A stretch of 38,093 bases of DNA. Origin: Stramenopiles sp. TOSAG23-2 (Eukaryota; Sar). The translations under genes and the position numbers were made by a program. Location: positions 1 through 38,093 of the forward strand of contig LT649319.1 of the NCBI GenBank assembly GCA_900128395.1, written 5' to 3'. The first letter of the stretch is position 1, and the number at the start of each line of letters is the position of its first letter. Below the pieces are notes generated by a model that saw only the letters and a program-made list of their open reading frames with translations, was not told where the DNA came from and ran no database searches. Shown here piece after piece: positions 19,620-29,517 of this stretch.

Positions 19620-22600
19620 ATGAATAATGCTGAATTTATTGAGAGAATGAGTGGCATTTTATCTACCACTAATAAAGATGATGACTCGAAAAAAGATGCA
19701 TTGATACGACTGAGGGCCATAGTAAACTTTGAGATTACAAAGTTATCTACCGAACGCCCAAAATCAAATTATGATTTTTCTACATTACCTGGTATTGATG
19801 ATATTTGTGTAAAGACAATCATACCATATCTTAGTAATGATGTTCAAGCGTTAGTTAATATGTTTGGAAGAACCACTAAACGATTTCTTACTGTATCAAC
19901 AGTGCATGGTGCATATTATTGCATTGTTTTACCGATAAAATATGGTGGTATTCCCGGGAAGGAATTGATACATGGTTGCAAAAATGGTACATTAACATTA
20001 AAAGATGCAAATTTCTTAGTGAACACGTTAAAACGTTCAATCAAACTTCGTGAAGACAATTATTTAAAGAGGAATTGTTTACACTTTGCAGGAATCAAAG
20101 GACATTTATCGATTGTACAGTTTTTGGTGGAGGAATTTAAAATGGATATAGATGTAAAGGATGGTATAAGTAAGCGCGTTACGTATTTAAGCGCGTTTTA
20201 TGGGAAGGTGGATGTAGCAGACTATTTAGTAACAAAAGGTGGTGATTTGCGTGTCAAAAACAAAGGGTTGTTGAATGGATTGAAGAATCGTTATAACAAA
20301 GAATTTCCAAGAGGTACGCCTTTAGTAGTTGCATGTGAATTTGGACGTTTGGAGGATGTGAAAATATTGATCACAGCAGGCCATGTTGGGAATGGTAGTA
20401 GCAGTAATAACATGACATTGAAAGAGATGGTGAACCAAGTCGGTAAAAGTAGTAGTTATGGTCGTGAATATACACCATTAGCAATAGCCGTAAACAACAA
20501 ACATCAAGTAATTATTGATTATTTGGTAGATATTGCATATGCTGATGAAACAGAATTATTTAGGAAATATATGAAACAATTTCCAAGAAGTACGCCATTA
20601 GTGTGTGCGTGTCAAAAAGGACGTTTAGAGGATGTGAAATTATTGATTACAGGCCATGATGATGTGAATGGTAGTAATGGTAATAATAATAATATGACAT
20701 TGAAAGAATACGTGAATCAAAAAGGTATAGATGATAGTGGTTTTCGTCAGTATACACCTTTAGGAATAGCCATAAACAACAAACATCAAGTAATTATTGA
20801 TTATTTGGTAGATATTGCATATGCTGATGAAACAGAATTATTTAGGAAATATATGAAACAATTTCCAAAAAGTACGCCATTAGTAGTTGCATGTCAAAAA
20901 GGACTTTTAGAGGATGTGAAATTATTGATTACAGGCCATGATGATGTGAATGGTAGTAATGGTAATAATAATAATATGACATTGAAAGAATACGTGAATC
21001 AAAAAGGTATAGATGATAGTGGTTTTCGTCAGTATACACCTTTAGGAATAGCCATAAACAACAAACATCAAGTAATTATTGATTATTTGGTAGATATTGC
21101 ATATGCTGATGAAACAGAATTATTTAGGAAATATATGAAACAATTTCCAAGAAGTACGCCATTAGTGTGTGCGTGTCAAAAAGGACGTTTAGAGGATGTG
21201 AAATTATTGATTACAGGCCATGATGATGTGAATGGTAGTAATGGTAATAATAATAATATGACATTGAAAGAATACGTGAATCAAAAAGGTATAGATGATA
21301 GTGGTTTTCGTCAGTATACACCTTTAGGAATAGCCATAAACAACAAACATCAAGTAATTATTGATTATTTGGTAGATATTGCATATGCTGATGAAACAGA
21401 ATTATTTAGGAAATATATGAAACAATTTCCAAAAAGTACGCCATTAGTAGTTGCATGTCAAAAAGGACTTTTAGAGGATGTGAAATTATTGATTACAGGC
21501 CATGATGATGTGAATGGTAGTAATGGTAATAATAATAATATGACATTGAAAGAATACGTGAATCAAGTTGGTAAAGATAGTTATGGTCGGGAATATACAC
21601 CTTTAATGGCAGTCGGTAAAAATAGTAGTTGCGGTACGGTAAGATATACAAAAGACCAAGCTATTATTGATTATTTATTCTCCATTTTGCTAGATGGTGT
21701 AACACTTAATACAAACACATTGACTGATATTTATATGAAAGCAGTTCCAAAAGGTACGCCATTAGTATGTGCATGTGAATTTGGACGTTTGGAGCATGTG
21801 AAAATATTGATCACAGCAGGCCATGTTGGGAATGGTAGTAGCAGTAATAACATGACATTGAAAGATATGGTGAACCAAGTCGGTAAAAATAGATATGGTA
21901 CTAAAAGTAGAAATGGTATTAAATTTACACCTTTAATGATAGCTGTAAACAAAAAACATCAAGTAATTATTGATTATTTGGTAGATATTGCATATGCTGA
22001 TGAAACAGAATTATTTAGGAAATATATGAAACAATTTCCAAAAAGTACGCCATTAGTAGTTGCATGTCAAAAAGGACTTTTAGAGGATGTGAAATTATTG
22101 ATTACAGGCCATGATGATGTGAATGGTAGTAATGGTAATAATAATAATATGACATTGAAAGAATACGTGAATCAAGAAGGTAGAACTAGTGGTGGTTATG
22201 ATCGTACCCCTGTTAAAGCAGCAGCAAGGAATGGTCACTTTGAGATAGTACATTACCTCATAAAACATGGTGCGAATGCAGCGGATAATACGCCATTAGT
22301 CTGTGCATGTGAAAAAGGACGTTTAGAGGATGTGAAACTATTGATTACAGGTCATGATGATGTGAATGGTAGTAATGGTAATAATAATAATAATAATATG
22401 ACATTGAAAGAATACGTGAATCAAACAGGTAAAGATAGTGGCGGTTATAATAATATACCTTTATCTGCAGCTATCGAAAACAACCATACAGACATCAAAA
22501 TGTATTTAATTGAGCATGGTGCTGACTTACATAAATCATATAAAAAAGAATTTCCACGCGGTACGCCATTAGTGTGTGCGTGTGAAAAAGGACGTTTAGA

Positions 22601-23354
22601 GGATGTGAAATTATTGATTACAGGCCATAAGGATGTGAATGGTAGTAATGGTAATAATAATATGACATTGAAAGAATACGTGAATCAAGTTGGTAAAGAT
22701 AGTAATGGTCGTGAATATACACCATTAGCAAAAGCAAACTACAAAGTCATTGTTGATTATTTATTCTCCATCTTGCTAGATGGTGTAACACTTAATACAA
22801 ACACATTGACTGATGTTTATATGAAAGCAGCTCCAAAAGGTACGCCATTAGTATGTGCATGTGAATTTGGACGTTTGGAGCATGTGAAAATATTGATCAC
22901 AGCAGGCCATGTTGGGAATGGTAGTAGCAGTAATAAAGTGACATTGAAAGAGATGGTGAACCAAGTCGGTAAAAATAGTAGTGGTGGTAAACATACACCT
23001 TTAATGATAGCTGCAGCGAAGGAACGTTTCCAAATAGTCCAATATTTAATTGAACAAGGTGAAGCTGATCCTAATATTGCACGTAGTAATGGAGACAATG
23101 CATTACATTGGGCAGCAATATATAACAGAACAAATACTGAGTTGATTGATTTGTTACTATCTCATATGTCTCTTAATAGCATTAATAAGAAGGCGTCCGG
23201 GGGAGGAGCCACTCCCCTGGACTTTGCATATAAGAGTAATAGTCCAATTAAACAAGAGATCATTACTCTTATACGTTCAAAAGGTGGAAAAGCAAATCAT
23301 TTTGATGAAAATGGTAGAAATGTAGGGAAAGGTAATGGTGATTTAAATCATTGA
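19620..23354 (+). CDS. Ankyrin-repeat protein with internally duplicated 94-residue modules
   Basis: Frame of 1244 residues with ATG start and TGA stop. The N-terminus (about 50-90, IDDICVKTIIPYLSND...RTTKRF) is weakly F-box-like. From about residue 155 it is ankyrin repeats: a canonical pair (NCLHFAGIKGHLSIVQFLVEE), then about ten modules of one pattern. Each module is TPLVCAC-KGRLEDVKLLIT, an Asn/Gly loop, NMTLKEYVNQ, a second helix pair (YTPLGIAINNKHQVIIDYLV) and a linker ending FRKYMKQFP. Four consecutive 282-bp modules (from 20581) form two copies of a 564-bp dimer. The end carries canonical repeats (NALHWAAIYNRTNTELIDLLL) and a Gly/Asn-rich tail. Ankyrin repeats bind proteins; the partner is unknown. 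No enzyme domain, signal peptide or membrane segment is seen. Module number may vary between alleles or be mis-assembled. Confidence 0.85.
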   Translation: MNNAEFIERMSGILSTTNKDDDSKKDALIRLRAIVNFEITKLSTERPKSNYDFSTLPGIDDICVKTIIPYLSNDVQALVNMFGRTTKRFLTVSTVHGAYYCIVLPIKYGGIPGKELIHGCKNGTLTLKDANFLVNTLKRSIKLREDNYLKRNCLHFAGIKGHLSIVQFLVEEFKMDIDVKDGISKRVTYLSAFYGKVDVADYLVTKGGDLRVKNKGLLNGLKNRYNKEFPRGTPLVVACEFGRLEDVKILITAGHVGNGSSSNNMTLKEMVNQVGKSSSYGREYTPLAIAVNNKHQVIIDYLVDIAYADETELFRKYMKQFPRSTPLVCACQKGRLEDVKLLITGHDDVNGSNGNNNNMTLKEYVNQKGIDDSGFRQYTPLGIAINNKHQVIIDYLVDIAYADETELFRKYMKQFPKSTPLVVACQKGLLEDVKLLITGHDDVNGSNGNNNNMTLKEYVNQKGIDDSGFRQYTPLGIAINNKHQVIIDYLVDIAYADETELFRKYMKQFPRSTPLVCACQKGRLEDVKLLITGHDDVNGSNGNNNNMTLKEYVNQKGIDDSGFRQYTPLGIAINNKHQVIIDYLVDIAYADETELFRKYMKQFPKSTPLVVACQKGLLEDVKLLITGHDDVNGSNGNNNNMTLKEYVNQVGKDSYGREYTPLMAVGKNSSCGTVRYTKDQAIIDYLFSILLDGVTLNTNTLTDIYMKAVPKGTPLVCACEFGRLEHVKILITAGHVGNGSSSNNMTLKDMVNQVGKNRYGTKSRNGIKFTPLMIAVNKKHQVIIDYLVDIAYADETELFRKYMKQFPKSTPLVVACQKGLLEDVKLLITGHDDVNGSNGNNNNMTLKEYVNQEGRTSGGYDRTPVKAAARNGHFEIVHYLIKHGANAADNTPLVCACEKGRLEDVKLLITGHDDVNGSNGNNNNNNMTLKEYVNQTGKDSGGYNNIPLSAAIENNHTDIKMYLIEHGADLHKSYKKEFPRGTPLVCACEKGRLEDVKLLITGHKDVNGSNGNNNMTLKEYVNQVGKDSNGREYTPLAKANYKVIVDYLFSILLDGVTLNTNTLTDVYMKAAPKGTPLVCACEFGRLEHVKILITAGHVGNGSSSNKVTLKEMVNQVGKNSSGGKHTPLMIAAAKERFQIVQYLIEQGEADPNIARSNGDNALHWAAIYNRTNTELIDLLLSHMSLNSINKKASGGGATPLDFAYKSNSPIKQEIITLIRSKGGKANHFDENGRNVGKGNGDLNH
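20581..21564 (+). repeat. Higher-order tandem repeat (282-bp modules in a 564-bp A-B dimer)
   Basis: Modules start at 20581 (A1), 20863 (B1), 21145 (A2) and 21427 (B2), exactly 282 bp (94 codons) apart. A modules read PRSTPLVCACQKGR and B modules PKSTPLVVACQKGL. A1 and A2 match in the stretches compared, and B1 and B2 match until about 21564, where B2 diverges. This indicates one recent 564-bp in-frame duplication. A further B-like module starts near 22036. Confidence 0.9.
23197..23220 (+). repeat. GC-rich hairpin within the ankyrin gene
   Basis: Arms CCGGGGGAG and CTCCCCTGG pair over 9 bp (one G-U if RNA) around a 6-nt loop (GAGCCA). The stem is GC-rich in an AT-rich gene and encodes the Gly-rich ASGGGATPLD segment near the C-terminus. 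It may simply reflect codon choice for conserved Gly/Pro residues. Confidence 0.5.
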
Positions 23355-24181
23355 AAATGATAAACCCCGGTTGAGGAGTGATTAAAAATTAAAAAAACGC
23401 CACATGCTCAAAATGTAGATGAAAATCCAATTTAATGTTAAAAACATACAGCGCAGTAAGAAAGTGTGGTAGATCGTATATATCGTGTAATCGTGTACCG
23501 ATAAAGAAGCGTTCGTATTTAAAATATGTGTGTGTACATTAATAATTAAAACAGGAAGTGTGTGTACAAAAAAGTATACTTCGTTCTAAAGTTAAAGTCT
23601 TTAAATCTATTTAAAATACAATTTTACAAGTTTGAATCAGAGAGAATTCTTGGTTTAAGGCTGATGGAATGCTGTGATACATCTGTGTTAAAAGATAATC
23701 TTTTTACGTTTTTTCCCTATATGTTTTCTGTAGTTACCTACATGTTTCAAAACTTCAAAACACATTCTCCATTTCACTCTATCAAATGAGACATAATTTA
23801 TACTTGAAAGGGATATTAGAATAGCACAATACTCATAGCAATCAATCAAAGCCAAAAAAAAATTTTCAAAAAAATCTGAAAACGGTTTGAATTGGCACTA
23901 TTTATATTGCCAATACTGTATAGTGTTAATATATATACTTTAAAAAATATTGAAAACACTTCTTCTTCTATGAATGAAATGAACATAAACAATATATATA
24001 TTTGACATCGAGAGAGAAAGGTTGCTTGTTTTATCAAAAATAAATAAAAAATATAGAGGAATATAGTAAGTATACAGGTATCTAGATATAGAAATAATAA
24101 TTGTTTTAAAAAAAATTTGAATATTGTATATCAAAAAAAAAAAAGCTAAATTATAATATATACAATAATATATAATTTAAA
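23355..24181. other. Intergenic region between ankyrin and kinesin genes
   Basis: AT-rich spacer between two plus-strand genes. It holds two GTGTGTGTACA copies (about 23528 and 23558), a short CCCCGG patch after the ankyrin stop, and A-rich runs just before the kinesin start (24130-24145). A 75-codon open frame at 23562 has no recognisable composition and is probably chance. No RNA gene is seen. Confidence 0.4.
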
Positions 24182-27100
24182 ATGAAAAAATCAAATACTA
24201 TACAATCAACTGATAATTTACAACAAATGTTATCCGTCGAAGAATTACCACCACCACCACCAACTGCACAAAGATGGAGAGATGGGGGTATAGTGCAAAA
24301 AAAAGTTGATGAAATAGAACGTCGTATCAGCGTTACTAGTTTGCAACAAGAACACGAAATGTTAGAGCAATCTGTTCTCCAGCAAGAAGTAGAAAAATTT
24401 CAAAGGCAACAACAACAACATTTAATAAGGGAAGAAAGATCACCTGGTACAGCAAATATGAATAACATTGTACGAACGTCGTTGAATAATAATAATAACA
24501 ATACTTCAATACTTCGTAACGATGATTCCACAAATGATTTATTTGAAGATCCTAATACAAAAAATGTGAAAGTTCGCGTAGCATTGCGTATCCGTCCATT
24601 GATTAAACGTGAAATGTTAGAAAATACTGTTAGTTGTGTCCTTGATGATGAAGAGCATAATGAAGTTATTATTGGACGTGAGCCGAAACAACGTCGTTTT
24701 ACATATGACTATGTTTTGGGACCACAGTCCAGCCAGCAGGATGTTTACGATAGGTGTCATGTAGCTTCATTGGTTGATGGTTGTTTTCATGGATATAATG
24801 CGACTATATTTGCATATGGGCAGACTGGTAGTGGGAAAACATATACCATGGGCTCATCGAGCTTACCCGAGACAAGAAGTAGCAGAAATAATCATCGTTT
24901 AAACCATAATCATCACCATGTTTATGAAGATGATAGTATAAGTAACAGTTTCGTAGAGGAGAGTAATAATGATCCTAATATTAATTACAGTGACAATGTA
25001 TTGAATATAAATGATCCAACTGCAGGTATATTACCACGCGTAGCAAAACGTTTATTTGATAAAATAACCAACAATCATCAACAATTGAATCATAATGGTC
25101 GTAAATTGAAATTTACTGTACGTATGACATTTATTGAAATACATAAAGAAAAAGTTCGAGATTTGCTACGGCCAGATGTTGGTCCGAAGCGTGTTGCTGT
25201 TCGAGATGATGGGAAAGGTGGTATACGCATTTCTGGTTTAAAACCCATTGTATTAAAGTCTGAAACAGATTTATTGAAACATGTCAATCGTGGTTGTATT
25301 TTGCGTACAACAGGTAAAACATTGATGAATGATCGTTCCTCACGCTCTCATGCCCTTATAACATTGATGTTGGAACAAGAATATGATTTAACAGAAGAGG
25401 AAATACAACGAAATAAATTAAAAAGGAAAAATAGGAAGAAAAAACGTCGTGGAAGATTCAATAATCATGGTGGTAATAATAATAGTAATAACAATAGAAT
25501 CGATGATGAAATGTCCAGTAAACGCCCTGGATATCGATGTGCAAAGTTGCATATTGTCGATTTAGCTGGATCCGAAAGGCAAAAACGCACTGGTGCAGTT
25601 GGCAATCGCTTTCAAGAAAGTGTACGTATTAATCAAGGTTTACTTGCATTAGGGAACGTTATAAGTGCACTTGGGGATCCGCGAAAAAATAGACGTAGAC
25701 ATCATGTACCATATAGGGAGTCCAAATTGACTCGTCTCTTGCAAGATTCGCTTGGTGGAAATAGCCAAACTTTAATGATAGCATGTGTTACCCCGGCATT
25801 AAATTCTTTGGAAGAAACATTAAATGTATTAAAATATGCCAACAGAGCACGTAATATAAAAAATAAGGCCAAGGTCAATGTGGAACCGGAATTGCCTGAA
25901 GTAAGTGATGAAGATAGTTTAACAGAGGAAGGTGATTTAAATGAGGAAAATGACGAAGAAGAAATTATGGTACAAGATCTCGATTTAGGAAATCAACCAG
26001 AAATGGGAGAACAATCCAATTTAAATGGTTTGAAAGAAGAAAATAATAAGATGAGTGAAATGATTGTTTTAAATGAACAAGAAAAAATACAAATACAATT
26101 AGAATTACAAAAATGCCAAGATGAAATGATGAATGTGAAAAATGATTTAGTATCAAGTGAAGCGCGAGTGTCTTTTTTACAAGACAAAGTGCAAAGCTTG
26201 GAAACGGAGCTACATGGTGCTAGACGGGAACGGAATCAAGTAGAACAAGCATTAATTGATGCCAGGAAAGATTTGGAACGCGATGAAGTTATTTTTGCGG
26301 AGAAAATTAGGCAAATGGCCGAATTGCAAAAGAAGGCAACAAAATTTTACAAAGATAAAAAGAATTTGAAAGAAGAAATAATTTCATTAAAAGCGAAGTT
26401 GAAAAGGATGGAAAAGGCGATTGCGGCGAAGGAGTCATCAAAAAATATTGATCCGATCATGATGAACAATAATGTTCCAAATAAATTAATGGCAATCTCA
26501 GAGGAAATGGATGACATAGGTGTCCAAACGTCATTTACTATTAGTAAAAATGATAATAATAATGATGATGCAACTGAATCACAAGACATTGGTGTTCAAA
26601 CAACTCATGATGAATTTGTAGTAAAGAGTCAAAACGATATTATAGTGCAAGATATAGAAGTCGAAGAAAAAGAAGATGAAGATAGCAAAAAAATATCAAG
26701 TGAGGAGAAATTAAAAAGTGATGGTAACAATGTTAAAAAAAGTATTAAATTTGTTTCCACCGGCTTAATGAAAAAGAGTACTAGTGATGAAGATGATGAT
26801 GATGAGGTGACAATAATGATTGGAGAGGAAAGTTTCGCTGCTGTTAATAATAGTATGATGAATATTAGTCGCATGGAAAGTGGTAAGGAAAATGTTGCAC
26901 CAACAAATAATGAAAATGATGATGAAAATAGCAACATTGTATCGCAACGATCGCGAATAGAAGTGTCCTCTTCGTCCGCACAATTGACAGCCGCGTGGTT
27001 GGAAGATGTGACTGATAAATTTGTCCAACGAAATGAAGATAAAGAATTTTTAATGAATAAAACTGCACGTCTACGAGTATTAAACAATGAAAAAGAACAA

Positions 27101-27676
27101 GCAGAATTGGCATTGCGCAATAGTGTATCGAATTACAACAATAATGATTCGTCAAAAGATGGTAATCAACAAAATACCAGTAATTTGGATAGCGAATTAC
27201 TTGAAAATCACTTAGAAGCGTTGGAAGTGGAAGTAGAGGTTGAAACTGCTGCGGTAAATGATTTACAAAATACAATGACTAATGATCCGAAAGTAGGATT
27301 AGCAGATATTTATGAAGCATTAGATGATCTAGAGGAAGGCGAAGCACGAGCATTGCTTCGCCGTTGCTGTTCACGTATGGCGAAATTGAAACGTGATCGT
27401 GGAAAATTTGAAGTGGAAATGAATCAAAAAAATATGAAAATCCAAGCACAAAGTGAACAATTAGCAAATTTAGAAATGACATTGCATCAAAGTAGCATTG
27501 AATATGATAGAAGGCTACGCGAGCAAAGGCAAAAATACGAAGCGAAAATGGGAGCCTTGCTTCGTAGAAGTTTGACTATAAATAGCACAAATAAACCTGT
27601 TACTGTTAGAATGAGTAGGAAACAATTGAAAGAAATCAATCCATTTGAAAATAAGAGGAGGAGTGAGTTTATTTAA
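24182..27676 (+). CDS. Kinesin-4-family motor protein (KIF4/KIF21-like)
   Basis: Frame of 1164 residues, ATG to TAA, no intron. The N-terminal motor starts near residue 130 (VRVALRIRPL). It has the P-loop GQTGSGKT at 213-220, switch I SSRSH at 386-390, switch II DLAGSER at 460-466, and the kinesin-4-like end VPYRESKLTRLLQDSLGGNSQTLMIACV leading to KYANRARNIKNKAKVN. Kinesin-4 proteins are plus-end-directed motors that regulate microtubule growth, spindle midzones or ciliary length. The motor is longer than the usual ~340 residues because of an Asn/His-rich insert after the P-loop (about 225-278) and a Lys/Arg- then Asn-rich insert before switch II (about 405-450). Coiled-coil segments follow (about 615-760 and 1050-1125) around a disordered acidic middle with three VQ-containing short repeats (IGVQT, IGVQT, IIVQD). 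The C-terminus is basic. Its 3' end is 61 bp from the convergent MFSD13A gene. Confidence 0.9.
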   Translation: MKKSNTIQSTDNLQQMLSVEELPPPPPTAQRWRDGGIVQKKVDEIERRISVTSLQQEHEMLEQSVLQQEVEKFQRQQQQHLIREERSPGTANMNNIVRTSLNNNNNNTSILRNDDSTNDLFEDPNTKNVKVRVALRIRPLIKREMLENTVSCVLDDEEHNEVIIGREPKQRRFTYDYVLGPQSSQQDVYDRCHVASLVDGCFHGYNATIFAYGQTGSGKTYTMGSSSLPETRSSRNNHRLNHNHHHVYEDDSISNSFVEESNNDPNINYSDNVLNINDPTAGILPRVAKRLFDKITNNHQQLNHNGRKLKFTVRMTFIEIHKEKVRDLLRPDVGPKRVAVRDDGKGGIRISGLKPIVLKSETDLLKHVNRGCILRTTGKTLMNDRSSRSHALITLMLEQEYDLTEEEIQRNKLKRKNRKKKRRGRFNNHGGNNNSNNNRIDDEMSSKRPGYRCAKLHIVDLAGSERQKRTGAVGNRFQESVRINQGLLALGNVISALGDPRKNRRRHHVPYRESKLTRLLQDSLGGNSQTLMIACVTPALNSLEETLNVLKYANRARNIKNKAKVNVEPELPEVSDEDSLTEEGDLNEENDEEEIMVQDLDLGNQPEMGEQSNLNGLKEENNKMSEMIVLNEQEKIQIQLELQKCQDEMMNVKNDLVSSEARVSFLQDKVQSLETELHGARRERNQVEQALIDARKDLERDEVIFAEKIRQMAELQKKATKFYKDKKNLKEEIISLKAKLKRMEKAIAAKESSKNIDPIMMNNNVPNKLMAISEEMDDIGVQTSFTISKNDNNNDDATESQDIGVQTTHDEFVVKSQNDIIVQDIEVEEKEDEDSKKISSEEKLKSDGNNVKKSIKFVSTGLMKKSTSDEDDDDEVTIMIGEESFAAVNNSMMNISRMESGKENVAPTNNENDDENSNIVSQRSRIEVSSSSAQLTAAWLEDVTDKFVQRNEDKEFLMNKTARLRVLNNEKEQAELALRNSVSNYNNNDSSKDGNQQNTSNLDSELLENHLEALEVEVEVETAAVNDLQNTMTNDPKVGLADIYEALDDLEEGEARALLRRCCSRMAKLKRDRGKFEVEMNQKNMKIQAQSEQLANLEMTLHQSSIEYDRRLREQRQKYEAKMGALLRRSLTINSTNKPVTVRMSRKQLKEINPFENKRRSEFI

Positions 27677-27737
27677 AATTTATAAAATAATTCAAGAGAG
27701 GTTATATTATTCTAATTTTATAATGTGTGTTTTTTTT

Positions 27738-29517
27738 TTATATCTTGTCACCACCACTGCTACGCGAAACATTCATCTCAACATCATCAACTTTCTTATT
27801 TTGCTTACTTAATGATTCTTTAATCTTTAACAATTTATCGCCTTTTAAATCATATTGTCTCCAAATAAAATATTGACATATTGTACATATCAATGGAACG
27901 CCAAACATTAACAAAAATATTGCATGTTGCAATTTAGTATTTGATTCTATGCTATATTCCTCCTCATTATTATTTTTTTCAACATTTTTATTATCATGTA
28001 ATCCATTTCTACTTAATAACCAGACACCTAACATTGGTGCTAATGATTGACTTGGTTTAACAATCAATGCTTGAACACCATGAACAGATGTCGAAACAGA
28101 TTCTTTTCGTTTGTTTTTAACCCTATCTCCATCAATTACATCAGCCATAATTAAATCATAAAATCCCCAACTGGCAAATAAAACCATTTGTATTACAACT
28201 AATAATCCCCATAACATATGACTCTCAAATCCAACTAGTAACGCAAGTAAATTTACTGCCATTAAGGCTTCATTGACACGTTTTATAAAATCATATAGTC
28301 CATATTTATTTGCAAATGGTGTCATCATTTGAATACCAAATTTTGGTAAATACAAACACAACGTAGTAATTGATACGTAATAAAAAAATGGCATTCGACT
28401 GTACGAAGTGTATCGTTTGAAACAATGATGATGTTGTTAGAAAAAATATTCACTAATACTATAATACTAAAGGGTTTTTTTGATACACTTACTGTTTCAT
28501 AACCTCCTTATCTAAAAATATAAAAAATGATCTAGATAAAGTAACATTAAAGTTCATCATCCAATTCATACTAACATAGGCGACAAAATTTTTCTGTGAA
28601 GTGTAGCATATTATATAAATAAAAGAGTTATCGGTTAGACAGGGGAACATTTTCACAATTTTACCAGGGAAATAATGGAAAAATTTACTTACCTGTTTCA
28701 ACAATTGTTTTGCAAATGTTAACCATTTTTTAAATTCTTCAACATTACTATTAGTAGTCGTAACATTATTATTATTATTGGTTCCAGTAATACCATTATT
28801 AGCACTATCATTTGCTAATAAAGAACTTTTCTCTTCCTCGTCTTCAATAACATTGTTATTACTATCATTATTGTTTACAGCAACGCTTGGCATCACCATC
28901 ATTTTACCACTAAAATACCATCCTAAACCTGCAATAAATGAAAATATCCAAGCAACAGCTCGAAAGGATGATAAATTATTTTCATCCCACGTATAATATG
29001 CAGTCATTGCAAGGGAGGATCCAGCAAATGAAAACCATGCACTGAAATTATTTAATTTATTACGCTCCGTGGATTCAACGCATAAATCTGCTAATAATGC
29101 ACATTTCACTAAAAGAACATACGTTAAAAAGCCATCATAACAAAACATACTAAATAAAAAATGTCCAAATGCTAGATAACTATCACCATCAGAACTCCAT
29201 GGATACCAAGTCCACATAAAGAAGAAACACCATAATGGTCCGCCATATTTAATAACAGGTAATCGTCTATTTGCTTTATTTGCTGTATGATCGATTAACC
29301 AGCCAAACGCTGGATCATTTACTGCATTCCATATTCCATACATAATATGACCACTATAAAAAAATTTATTATTCAAACCAACAACGCGAGAAAAAAACAT
29401 AACATTAAACATGCCAAATAAAGTTCCTAATATTCCAGTCGAAAATCCACCTAGACCATATGCCAATGTTTGGCGATTTGTAACAATAAAACGATTAATT
29501 TTTTCCATCATATGCAT
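27738..29517 (-). CDS. MFSD13A: MFSD13A/TMEM180-type major facilitator protein (three exons)
   Basis: Multi-pass membrane protein joined from exons 29517-28693, 28593-28493 and 28398-27738 (825, 101 and 661 bp; 528 codons plus TAA). Both introns have GTAAG donors and CAG acceptors, and the joins keep frame: KQLLKQ to KNFVAYVSMN, then a CA/T split His codon giving EVMKHRMPFFYY. The ATG at 29517 is preferred; the codon before it is GTG. The MFS sequence matches the TMEM180/MFSD13A family: IWNAVNDPAFGWLID in the first half, YDGFLTYV...CALLADL, SSFRA, then ADVIDGDR, KPSQSLAPMLG and a final helix ending WRQYDLKG. The family is grouped with glycoside-pentoside-hexuronide-type cation symporters, but its substrate is not established. 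A long Asn-rich cytosolic loop interrupts the middle. The C-terminal exon is copied in inverted orientation upstream of this gene (29677-29863). Confidence 0.85.
27785..27971 (-). repeat. Source arm of a 187-bp inverted duplication (MFSD13A 3' coding end)
   Basis: Coding sequence of the last cytosolic loop, final membrane helix and C-terminal tail of the MFSD13A-like gene. Its reverse complement matches 29677-29863 over the full 187 bp with no gap and two mismatches that I can see (AAATTG versus AATTTG, and TTTTTG versus TTTTTA). Confidence 0.95.
28399..28492 (-). other. Intron 2 of the MFSD13A-like gene (94 bp)
   Basis: Minus-strand donor CA|GTAAGTG and acceptor CTTCGTACAG|TCGAATG. Retention gives a stop codon at once (MKQ then TAA). 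Removal joins CA+T as a His codon and restores the frame into MPFFYYVSITTLC. With intron 1, these are the only introns supported in this window. Confidence 0.85.
28594..28692 (-). other. Intron 1 of the MFSD13A-like gene (99 bp, stop-free, multiple of three)
   Basis: On the minus strand the donor is CAG|GTAAGT and the acceptor CACTTCACAG|AAA. The intron is 99 bp and has no in-frame stop, so unspliced RNA would add 33 residues (VSKFFHYF...ICYTSQ). Removing it joins WLTFAKQLLKQ to KNFVAYVSMNW, which fits the continuous segment expected in TMEM180 relatives. Confidence 0.75.

Noticed and set aside
23562-23789. 75-codon plus-strand ORF downstream of the ankyrin gene
   Set aside because: Composition follows the AT-rich background with no motif or plausible start context.
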